The notes beneath the pieces are model-generated. The model did no database searches. It was not told the DNA's origin and saw only the letters and a program-made list of their open reading frames with translations. From Acidimicrobiia bacterium (GTDB lineage: Bacteria; Actinomycetota; Acidimicrobiia; Spongiisociales; ZC4RG35): a stretch of DNA of 8,298 bases. Numbering within the stretch: position 1 is the stretch's first letter; each line of letters starts with the position of its first letter. The position numbers and the translations under genes were made by a program. Location of the stretch: positions 1-8,298 of the forward strand of contig JAICND010000046.1 of NCBI GenBank assembly GCA_025929005.1, read 5' to 3'. Below are positions 1 to 6,171 of the stretch, piece after piece.

Positions 1-1
1 A

Positions 2-2023
2 CCGGCCCAACTGGTGCTGCGGGCAGCCGATGGCGAGGAGCAGATCATTGACGTCGACCTCGAGATAGGGCGAAACGAAATCCCGCTGGAAATCGCCGGA
101 GAAGGGTCGGGTTTTCTGCCGATTTCGGTTGAAGTCCGGGCGGACTTCGACACCCGTCCTGAGAACGACCGCGCCGAAGCTATCACCCGTCTCTTGGGAC
201 CGGCCAAGGTGGCGGTGGTGGAAGGTGTCGATGGGGAGGCCGACGCCCTCGTCGAGGCCCTGGTCGCCGGCGGCCTCGAAGCAGAGGAGCGGCGCTCGAT
301 CCCGACGGCCGAGGAACTCCTCGCCTACGACGCCGTGATCCTCGTCAATGTCGACCAACCCGGCACCGAAGAGTCGACCGCCCTGGCTGCCTTCGTCGAA
401 GAGCTCGGCCGGGGTCTGGTCGTCATCGGCGGAGACCAGGCGTTTGGACTCGGCGACTACCACCTCACGCCTCTTGAGGCGGTGCTACCAGTGTCCTCCA
501 ATCCGGACGATCTCGTCCGTCGCCAGCCGGTCGCCGAGGTCCTGGTCATTGACACTTCAGGTTCGATGGGTGCCTGCCACTGCAACATGGGTAGTGCCAG
601 TGAGGGTGGGGTGGTCAAGACCGACATAGCCCGGGCCGGTGCCGAACTCGCCATCGAAGCCCTGTCCGACTCGGACCGGGTGGGGGTGCTCACCTTCACC
701 GGTGGCAACACGTGGGTGATACCGCTGGGTCCCAAACCATCTGCCGAAGCGGCGCAACAGGCGCTCGGGGGAATTGTCGCCAACGGCGACACCGCCATTG
801 CCCGCGCCCTGGAAGAGGCGATGAACGAGTTGGCTGGCGCCCCCGAGCACCTCCGTCACATCGTCCTCTTCACCGACGGATGGGACCCCAACGACGCCAA
901 TCTGTTGCCCATCGCCCGGGAGATCGCCGACGCCGGCATCACACTGTCGGTTCTGGGAACCGGGGAGGGCCCCGGCACCACCCTGGAGCGAATGGCCGAG
1001 CTGGGCGGCGGCCGTTTCTATCCCGGCACCGACCTCGAATCGATCCCCGAGATATTTGTGGAAGAGACCCTGGCCGTCGCTCGCAATCTGGCCACCGAGG
1101 GAACCTTCTACCCGGTGCTGGCCGCACCCTCGCCGGTGACGGCCGACCTCACTGCTGCTCCGCCACTGGCTGGTTACGTACTGACCAAGGCCAAGGGCAC
1201 CGCCTCAATCCCACTGGAGATTGGGCAGGCCGATCCATTGCTGGCCACCTGGCAGCGCGGCCTGGGCAGGGCCACCGCCTGGACGTCTGATGCCACGGCG
1301 CGTTGGTCAACCCAGTGGGTCGACTGGGAGGGATACGTCGACTTCTGGGGGCGGCTGGTGCGAGACGTCCTCCCGGCCGGACGGGAAACCCCACCGGCGG
1401 TATACGTGGATGGCGGCCAGCTCAACGTCGACTTCGAGATGCCATCCGCCGACATCGACTCCACCGCCACCGCCCGGATCCGGATGCCTGACGGGGAGGT
1501 CGTGATCGTGCCGATGCAGCGGGTGAGCGGTGAGGAGTTCTCCGCCTCGATTCCAGTTGGAGCCACCGGTGCGTACTGGGTTGCCGTCACCGTCTCCAAC
1601 CCCGACGGCTCCCAGATCACATCCGGGTCAGGAGCCGTATCGAGCTACGAAGAAGAGTTCGCATTCCGTGAGCCTGACACGACGCTGGGAACGGACCTCA
1701 CCTTCATCACTGGCGGCCAGCTTGATCCCGAGCCGGCGGCGGTGTTCGAGCCCGCGCCCGTGGTGGGTCGGGCCGACGTTCCCATCTGGCCCTGGCTGGC
1801 GACGCTGGCCATGATCCTCTTCCTGGTCGACGTCGCCCTCCGCCGGTTGGTGTTGACGGCCGGTGACTCGGCTGCTTGGAAAGAGGGCCTCACCACCGCC
1901 AGGACCAAAGAGAAGCGCCGCATCGAGAAGAAGGTGGAGGAAGCGGCGGCGGTTGGCGCCACCCCGCCCGTGTTGTCGGAGTCCGAAACCCTCGAACGGC
2001 TGATGAGGCGCAAACGGACCTGA
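2..2023 (+). CDS. VWA-domain membrane protein with amidotransferase-like fold (5' end missing)
   Basis: The reading frame is already open at the left edge, so the true N-terminus lies outside the window. Residue numbers here count from the first in-frame GTG, at position 14. Residues about 60-165 look like a class I glutamine amidotransferase-like fold without an evident catalytic Cys (GGDQAFGLGDY). A VWA domain follows with a complete MIDAS metal site: DTSGS at 180-184, Thr260 in NGDTAI and Asp288 in FTDGWD. The rest of the amidotransferase-like fold resumes at about 380-460 (PLLATWQRGLGRATAWTSD, then RWSTQW), so the VWA domain appears inserted in it. A beta-rich segment, one membrane helix (about 589-612) and a charged, Lys/Glu-rich cytoplasmic tail end the protein. 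Most of it should lie outside the cell. The family's role is poorly defined; adhesion or assembly of a surface complex is possible. An unusual CHC insertion follows the DTSGSMG motif at residues 188-190. The AI-2E gene starts 31 bases downstream. Confidence 0.85.
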   Translation, partial: PAQLVLRAADGEEQIIDVDLEIGRNEIPLEIAGEGSGFLPISVEVRADFDTRPENDRAEAITRLLGPAKVAVVEGVDGEADALVEALVAGGLEAEERRSIPTAEELLAYDAVILVNVDQPGTEESTALAAFVEELGRGLVVIGGDQAFGLGDYHLTPLEAVLPVSSNPDDLVRRQPVAEVLVIDTSGSMGACHCNMGSASEGGVVKTDIARAGAELAIEALSDSDRVGVLTFTGGNTWVIPLGPKPSAEAAQQALGGIVANGDTAIARALEEAMNELAGAPEHLRHIVLFTDGWDPNDANLLPIAREIADAGITLSVLGTGEGPGTTLERMAELGGGRFYPGTDLESIPEIFVEETLAVARNLATEGTFYPVLAAPSPVTADLTAAPPLAGYVLTKAKGTASIPLEIGQADPLLATWQRGLGRATAWTSDATARWSTQWVDWEGYVDFWGRLVRDVLPAGRETPPAVYVDGGQLNVDFEMPSADIDSTATARIRMPDGEVVIVPMQRVSGEEFSASIPVGATGAYWVAVTVSNPDGSQITSGSGAVSSYEEEFAFREPDTTLGTDLTFITGGQLDPEPAAVFEPAPVVGRADVPIWPWLATLAMILFLVDVALRRLVLTAGDSAAWKEGLTTARTKEKRRIEKKVEEAAAVGATPPVLSESETLERLMRRKRT

Positions 2024-2054
2024 GCAGGCCTCAACCTGGGATAGTGCGACCCAC

Positions 2055-3161
2055 ATGAGCGACGAAGGCACCCCGAAGACTGAGCGTCCCCCCGCCTGGT
2101 TGCCGCGGGCGGTCATCTGGATCATCGGGGTGATGGCGGTAGCGGCTCTGCTGATTTGGGTCATATTCCGGCTGCGGACCCTCGTCTACATCACCTTTAT
2201 CGCGTTGTTTATCGCCGTGGCGTTAGAGCCAGCAGTACAGAGGCTGACCAAGCGCGGTTGGAAGCGGCGATGGGCAACAGCCCTGGTGTTTGGGGTGGCG
2301 TCGCTGCTCACCCTCGGATTCCTCGGGGCCGTCATCCCCATCTTCGTCACCCAGGCAGCAGAACTCATTGAGAACATGCCGGCGTATCTCGCCTCGCTCC
2401 AAGAGTTCCTCTCGCGCTATTTCGACAACGTCGAGCTCATCGACGAGAACATCACAGAACAGTTCCAGAATCTTGGGCAGGTTTTGCAGAGGCTCGGTGG
2501 GGCCGTCGCCGGGGGACTCTTTGCGCTCGGCAACACCATCTTCGGTTTCCTGTTCCAGGCGACAACGTCGCTTCTATTCGCCTACTACCTGGTCGCCGAC
2601 GGTCCCCGTTGGCGGCGGGCTGTGCTCGGGGTCCTGCCTCCGGAGCGTCAACGGGAGGCACTTCGTATCTGGGAAGTAGCCGTCGACAAGACCGGTGGTT
2701 ACACCTACTCGCGTCTGATCCTGGCGGTGGTGGCCGGTCTCTACACGTTCGTGGTGTTGTTGATCCTCGGGGTCCCATTCGCCGCCGCCCACGGCGTCTG
2801 GGTTGGCGTCCTGTCCCAGTTCGTCCCGGTGATCGGAACCTACGTTGCCCTGGTGGTTCCCGCCCTGGCCGGTTTCTTCGTCAGCCCGCTGACCGCCCTC
2901 TGGGTGATCGTCGCCTTGATCGTTTACCAGCAACTCGAGAATTATCTGATTGCCCCCCGTATCACGGAACGTACGATGTCGATACACCCGGCGATTTCGA
3001 TCGCCGCCGTCATTGCCGGTGCCAGTCTCCTGGGCGGAGTTGGGGCCGTTCTGGCTCTTCCTGTCACCGCGATCGGACAGGCTTTGGTCTCGGCAGCTAT
3101 TCATCGACATGAGCTCGTGGAGCCGCAGCTGATAGACGAAGAACCCCCCGAGAAGCCCTAA
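2055..3161 (+). CDS. AI-2E/PerM-family membrane transporter
   Basis: This 368-residue protein matches the AI-2E transporter (PerM/YdiK/TqsA) family in length and architecture. Two helices lie near the N-terminus (about 19-37 and 43-60), a third at about 73-97, then a mostly soluble helical stretch (about 100-150), then a bundle of hydrophobic helices to about residue 352. Family hallmarks are the VPVIGTY segment, QQLENYLIAPRI followed by IHP, and a closing GGVGAVLALPVTA segment. Members have been linked to export of autoinducer-2, and others to sodium/proton exchange, so the substrate here is unknown. The ATG at 2055 gives a normal family N-terminus: a short charged and Pro-rich leader before the first helix. 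No clear SD precedes it. A GATAGT hexamer at 2040-2045 could be a weak -10 element. The 31-base gap to the VWA gene is compatible with co-transcription. Confidence 0.93.
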   Translation: MSDEGTPKTERPPAWLPRAVIWIIGVMAVAALLIWVIFRLRTLVYITFIALFIAVALEPAVQRLTKRGWKRRWATALVFGVASLLTLGFLGAVIPIFVTQAAELIENMPAYLASLQEFLSRYFDNVELIDENITEQFQNLGQVLQRLGGAVAGGLFALGNTIFGFLFQATTSLLFAYYLVADGPRWRRAVLGVLPPERQREALRIWEVAVDKTGGYTYSRLILAVVAGLYTFVVLLILGVPFAAAHGVWVGVLSQFVPVIGTYVALVVPALAGFFVSPLTALWVIVALIVYQQLENYLIAPRITERTMSIHPAISIAAVIAGASLLGGVGAVLALPVTAIGQALVSAAIHRHELVEPQLIDEEPPEKP

Positions 3162-3181
3162 AGGCTGGCCAACCGTTCTCA

Positions 3182-3209
3182 TTGGCGCCAGGGTTCGGTC
3201 ATATAGGAT
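3182..3209 (+). promoter_or_regulatory. candidate sigma70-type promoter, possibly leaderless
   Basis: TTGGCG (3182-3187) and TAGGAT (3204-3209) are separated by 16 bases and resemble -35 and -10 elements. The -10 element ends 8 bases before the GTG at 3218, so the predicted transcript would begin at or within a few bases of the start codon. No SD sequence is visible there. It sits in the 56-base gap after the AI-2E gene, the widest gap in the window, and would drive genes 3 to 7. The -35 element overlaps the palindrome TGGCGCCA (3183-3190), a possible but unproven operator. This is pattern matching only. Confidence 0.4.
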
Positions 3210-3217
3210 GATGAGCC

Positions 3218-4054
3218 GTGACCGCTACCACCGAGGACCTGGCACGCGCCACTGGTTGGCCGCTGGTCGTGAACTCAGTTCTCGCCTCGACCTTCGGGGT
3301 GGTGGGGGCTCTGCTGGTCGATCTCATCGGGCGTCTGATCGCCGGGGAACTGGCAGGTTTGGATCCGGTGCTCTTCCACAATCGCGTAGAGCTAACTGGT
3401 CAAAACGACTTGGCCCTCGCCGGGGGAGCGCTGGCCTCCCTCCTGGCCGGAGGTTTCTTTCTGGCCGTCTACCCGGGCAGCCGCGGCCATGATGCCGGCC
3501 GCCTGGCAGTGTTATGGCTGATTCTCCATTGCTTTCGCCAGGGTTTTGTCCCGATGGCCCTCGCTCCGCTCTCTGAGGGCTCAGACGTGTCCCGGGCTCT
3601 GACCGCCCTTGACCTTCCTGGAGGCATCGATGTCATCGTCGGGGCGGCGGGGGCGGCGGGGCTCTTGTTGATATCCCTGGCGGCCGCACCTGCGTTTCTT
3701 GCTTTTGCCAATCATCAACGCGACATTTCCACGCCGCAGAAGCGGGCGGCATTCGTGCTGCGGATAGCGGTTCTACCTGGGATTGCCGGTGGCATCCTGG
3801 CGGTTCCGTTCTTCATCCCTGACGCAGGTGCTGGCCTTGTGCCTGCCCTCCCCACATTCGGGTTGTTCACACTGGCGACGCTGCTGGCAGCTCTCGGGAC
3901 GAAGTCGGTCGAGATCCGTGGTGATGCCGGAATGACTCCCCGATTCTCTTGGGCTCTGGCTGCGACTGTGGTTATCACCTTGCTGGTCTTTCGGTTCGCC
4001 CTGTCACGGGGCATTCCGATTCCCCCCGATCCGGAAACGTTCTTCTTTCAGTGA
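3218..4054 (+). CDS. unrecognised multi-pass membrane protein
   Basis: I do not recognise this 278-residue protein. It has about seven hydrophobic segments, near residues 15-42, 66-86, 95-112, 136-165, 179-200, 206-226 and 244-263. Residues 43-65, after the first helix, form a polar loop (FHNRVELTGQNDLAL). LHCFRQGF in the third segment carries the most distinctive polar residues within a helix. There is no HExxH protease motif, no nucleotide-binding motif and no obvious transporter signature. The C-terminal tail is short and acidic/aromatic. The GTG start at 3218 is the only plausible one: the nearby ATGs at 3208 and 3211 are in other frames. Its last four bases overlap the start of the MoaB/MogA gene (GTGA), which suggests translational coupling. 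A role near molybdenum cofactor metabolism, such as oxyanion handling or membrane anchoring, is guesswork from position. Confidence 0.85.
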   Translation: MTATTEDLARATGWPLVVNSVLASTFGVVGALLVDLIGRLIAGELAGLDPVLFHNRVELTGQNDLALAGGALASLLAGGFFLAVYPGSRGHDAGRLAVLWLILHCFRQGFVPMALAPLSEGSDVSRALTALDLPGGIDVIVGAAGAAGLLLISLAAAPAFLAFANHQRDISTPQKRAAFVLRIAVLPGIAGGILAVPFFIPDAGAGLVPALPTFGLFTLATLLAALGTKSVEIRGDAGMTPRFSWALAATVVITLLVFRFALSRGIPIPPDPETFFFQ

Positions 4055-4548
4055 CGAAAGGGCTGACCGCGGCGGTGCTAACCGTCTCGGACGGCGTAGC
4101 CGGAGGTACCAGGCTCGACGGAACGGGCGACGCCCTCGATGATCTCTTGACGGCTGAGGGTTTCACCGTGGTCCGGCGCGCCGTCGTGGCAGACCACTCG
4201 CCCGCGGTGTCGGCGACCATCGTTGCTCTCGCAGGTGAGGCCCGTCTCGTCGTGACCACCGGTGGCACCGGGTTCGGTCCCAGGGATCACACACCGGAGG
4301 CCACCCGTGAGGTGATCGATCGCGAGGCTCCGGGGCTCGCCTGGCTGATGCTGAAGGCGGGTCTCGACTCAACCCCGATGGCGGCGTTGTCGCGGGGGCT
4401 GGTGGGGACGATTGGCTCCTCGCTGGTAGTGAACTTGCCCGGTAGCCCCAAGGGCGCCGTTGAAAACCTGACCGCCCTGTTCCCGGTGCTTGGTCATGCC
4501 CTCGAGTTGCTAGCGGGGCACACCGAGCATTCGCCCCCGCCTGGCTAG
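4051..4548 (+). CDS. MoaB/MogA-family molybdopterin adenylyltransferase
   Basis: A 165-residue cytoplasmic protein, the usual size for the single-domain MogA/MoaB family. These enzymes adenylate molybdopterin (MPT + ATP to MPT-AMP), which prepares it for molybdenum insertion. Visible motifs are the opening strand LTVSD (10-14) followed by DGTG (23-26), the signature TTGGTG (69-74), GPRDHTPEA starting at 76 with the conserved Asp79, and the PGSPKG loop (130-135). The frame stays open upstream to 3949, but that extension runs inside the membrane-protein gene. The GTG at 4051 gives a normal family start and a 4-base overlap with the preceding stop. No SD is visible, so translation is probably coupled. 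MoaB and MogA cannot be told apart by eye, so no symbol is given. The genes that follow fit a role in supplying cofactor to a molybdenum hydroxylase. Confidence 0.9.
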   Translation: MTKGLTAAVLTVSDGVAGGTRLDGTGDALDDLLTAEGFTVVRRAVVADHSPAVSATIVALAGEARLVVTTGGTGFGPRDHTPEATREVIDREAPGLAWLMLKAGLDSTPMAALSRGLVGTIGSSLVVNLPGSPKGAVENLTALFPVLGHALELLAGHTEHSPPPG

Positions 4549-4551
4549 CGT
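4546..4551 (+). promoter_or_regulatory. possible -10 hexamer of a leaderless start
   Basis: TAGCGT fits the TANNNT pattern and lies 8 bases before the SD-less ATG of the XdhC/CoxI gene, the same spacing as TAGGAT before gene 3. Its first three bases are the stop codon of the MoaB/MogA gene, and no good -35 element is seen, so it may be coincidence. Confidence 0.18.
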
Positions 4552-4559
4552 TCCCGGCC

Positions 4560-5612
4560 ATGGGCGCCGAGCTTTCCCAGATCATCGCCGCTATCGAAGA
4601 CTGGACCAACCGCGGCGTCAGCTTTGGTCTGGCGACGGTGGTGGGAGTGCGCGGCTCTACCTATCGGGGTCTGGCTGCACGCCAGCTCGTTTCGGTCGAC
4701 GGGACCTCCGTAGGGACCGTATCGGGTGGTTGCCTCGACCGTGATCTGGCCACGGTGGTGGGGGACGTAATCGCTTCGGATCGTCCACGCTTGATCGAAT
4801 TCGACCTGACCGCCGACGAGGAGGCTGTCTGGGGTTGGGGGATCGGTTGCAACGGCGCCACCAACCTTCTCGTGGAGCCGACCCGGGGCGCCAACGCCCT
4901 CGTTGAGGCCGTACGAGCGGGAACCCCGGCCTTGCTGCATTCACTTGACGGAGACTCCCTTGGCGAGCACGTGACTGTGGAGGCTGAGGACGAGGAGTGG
5001 GGTCAAGAGTTAGCGGAGGCGGTCGCCGATGGTCGTCATCGCCTCGTCGAACGGGATGGGCAGCGTTACCTCCTCGAGATCCTGACCGCCCGTCCATCTC
5101 TGGTTGTGTGTGGGGCCGGGCACGACGCTGTGCCGCTGGTGAAACTCGCTTCTGAGCTCGGTTTCGACGTGACCGTGGTCGATGAACGCCGCCAGTTCCT
5201 CTCGCGCGAGAGGTTCCCCGAGGCGGCCACGCTGATCCATTGTGCGCCGGCCGATCTCGCCGATCGAGTGCCTCTGAGTCCCGGGACCGCGGTCGTGATC
5301 ATGTCCCACAACTACCTCCGTGACCTGGACTACCTCCGCTCAGTCCTCAGTCGTCCCACCGCCTATGTCGGATGTCTGGGACCAGGTGAGCGTCTGGAGC
5401 GGATGTTGAAGGATCTCGAGTCCAGCGGCCTGCATCTGGAACCGTCGGACCTCGCCCATGTCCATGGACCCGCCGGACTGGACATTGGCGCCGATGGACC
5501 GGTTGAGATCGCCTGGTCTGTGTTGAGCGAGATCCTTGCCGTCAAACGCTCGCGCCCCGGCCTCCCGCTCGTCGAGCGGAAGGGTCCGGCCGCGTTGCGT
5601 CGGTTACCGTGA
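4560..5612 (+). CDS. XdhC/CoxI-family molybdenum hydroxylase maturation protein
   Basis: This 350-residue protein has both domains of the XdhC/CoxI family. The N-terminal domain carries GSTYR near residue 31, VSGGCLDRDL (54-63) and WGWGIGCNG (91-99), with Cys58 and Cys97 at the usual positions. The C-terminal Rossmann domain begins with VVCGAGHDAVPL (GAGHDA at 185-190), and later shows IMSHNYLRDLDYL and a YVGCLGP turn. In studied relatives, XdhC binds the molybdenum cofactor, promotes its sulfuration and helps insert it into xanthine dehydrogenase-type enzymes. CoxI/CoxF proteins do similar work for CO dehydrogenase. The sequence alone does not say which enzyme is served. The ATG at 4560 lies 11 bases after the MoaB/MogA stop and has no SD. 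The hexamer TAGCGT (4546-4551) ends 8 bases before it and could be a -10 element. Confidence 0.92.
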   Translation: MGAELSQIIAAIEDWTNRGVSFGLATVVGVRGSTYRGLAARQLVSVDGTSVGTVSGGCLDRDLATVVGDVIASDRPRLIEFDLTADEEAVWGWGIGCNGATNLLVEPTRGANALVEAVRAGTPALLHSLDGDSLGEHVTVEAEDEEWGQELAEAVADGRHRLVERDGQRYLLEILTARPSLVVCGAGHDAVPLVKLASELGFDVTVVDERRQFLSRERFPEAATLIHCAPADLADRVPLSPGTAVVIMSHNYLRDLDYLRSVLSRPTAYVGCLGPGERLERMLKDLESSGLHLEPSDLAHVHGPAGLDIGADGPVEIAWSVLSEILAVKRSRPGLPLVERKGPAALRRLP

Positions 5613-5616
5613 GCTT

Positions 5617-6171
5617 GTGAACATCACCCACGAGTTTGAGGTTGCTCGCCCCCTCGGGGCGGTCTGGGAGATGTTCCAGGATGTTCCCTCGGTGGCGCAT
5701 TGCCTGCCCGGTGCCGAGCTCACGGATAATCGCGGCAACGGGGTATACGCAGGGAAAGTCTCCGTGAAACTTGGACCGATCGCCGCCACCTTTGAAGGCG
5801 AAGCGACCATCACTCCCAATGAAGCTGCCCATAGTGCTCTCATCGATGGCAAAGGCGTCGACAGACGAGGCGGGAGCCGAGGCAGCGTCAAAGTCAATTA
5901 CGTCCTCACCGATTCCGGAGGCGGACGAACCAAAGTGGTGATCGACGCCGATGTGACTCTGGCGGGACCGGCCGCGCAATTCGGTCGGACGGGGCTGATC
6001 AACGAGATGAGCAACCGGCTCATCGGTGACTTCTCGAACTGCCTGGAAGCCAAACTCGGCGCACCCACCGAAGCAGCGGCCGAGGCGATCAAGGCCGGCG
6101 AGGTACGGGCCTTCGCTTTGCTCTGGGAGAGCCTGGTCGCCTGGTTCAAGAGGTTGTTCGGTAGCCGATGA
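5617..6171 (+). CDS. coxG: CoxG-family SRPBCC protein (CO dehydrogenase subunit G family)
   Basis: A 184-residue protein with the SRPBCC hydrophobic-pocket fold of the CoxG family. The diagnostic start is visible: FEVARPLGAVWEMF, then VAHCLPGAELT, then YAGKVSVKLGPIAATFEGEA. After the roughly 145-residue domain comes an Ala/Glu-rich linker and a C-terminal amphipathic helix with WES, WFKRLFGSR, which fits a membrane-surface anchor. CoxG proteins attach molybdenum CO dehydrogenase to the membrane, and recent mycobacterial work assigns them menaquinone extraction and delivery to the enzyme. The frame is open upstream to 5536, but the GTG at 5617 gives the family's normal N-terminus and lies 4 bases after the XdhC/CoxI stop. 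TACCGT (5605-5610), 6 bases before it, could be another -10-like hexamer. The stop overlaps the next ATG by 4 bases. CoxG-like proteins also occur beside other molybdenum hydroxylases, so CO oxidation is not proven. Confidence 0.88.
   Translation: MNITHEFEVARPLGAVWEMFQDVPSVAHCLPGAELTDNRGNGVYAGKVSVKLGPIAATFEGEATITPNEAAHSALIDGKGVDRRGGSRGSVKVNYVLTDSGGGRTKVVIDADVTLAGPAAQFGRTGLINEMSNRLIGDFSNCLEAKLGAPTEAAAEAIKAGEVRAFALLWESLVAWFKRLFGSR

Noticed and set aside
712..1290. Alternative + strand frame (192 codons) inside the VWA gene
   Set aside because: Arg/Gly/Pro-rich composition is a frame-shift artefact of GC-rich codons. The VWA frame carries all the metal-site residues.
2021..2039. Possible hairpin or terminator after the VWA gene
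   Set aside because: Only 4-base stems (such as CAGG with CCTG) and no T-run; too weak to call.
2574..3182. Long antisense open frame (202 codons) opposite the AI-2E gene
   Set aside because: The + strand protein has clear family motifs throughout, while the antisense product is polar, Asp/Gly/Arg-rich and lacks motifs, as expected of a GC-rich shadow frame.
3162..3190. Possible terminator after the AI-2E gene
   Set aside because: The short palindromes (such as TGGCGCCA) do not form a stable stem-loop with a T-run, so the end of that transcript cannot be placed.
3639..3661. Tandem GGGCGGCGG repeat
   Set aside because: Two copies encoding Gly-Ala-Ala-Gly-Ala-Ala-Gly in a membrane helix; ordinary low-complexity coding sequence.
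3949..4050. N-terminal extension of the MoaB/MogA frame
   Set aside because: It lies entirely inside the membrane-protein gene, and family members begin at about the GTG at 4051.
5536..5616. N-terminal extension of the CoxG frame
   Set aside because: The translated extension is Arg/Ser/Pro-rich, overlaps the XdhC/CoxI coding end and does not resemble the family. GTG 5617 gives the standard start.
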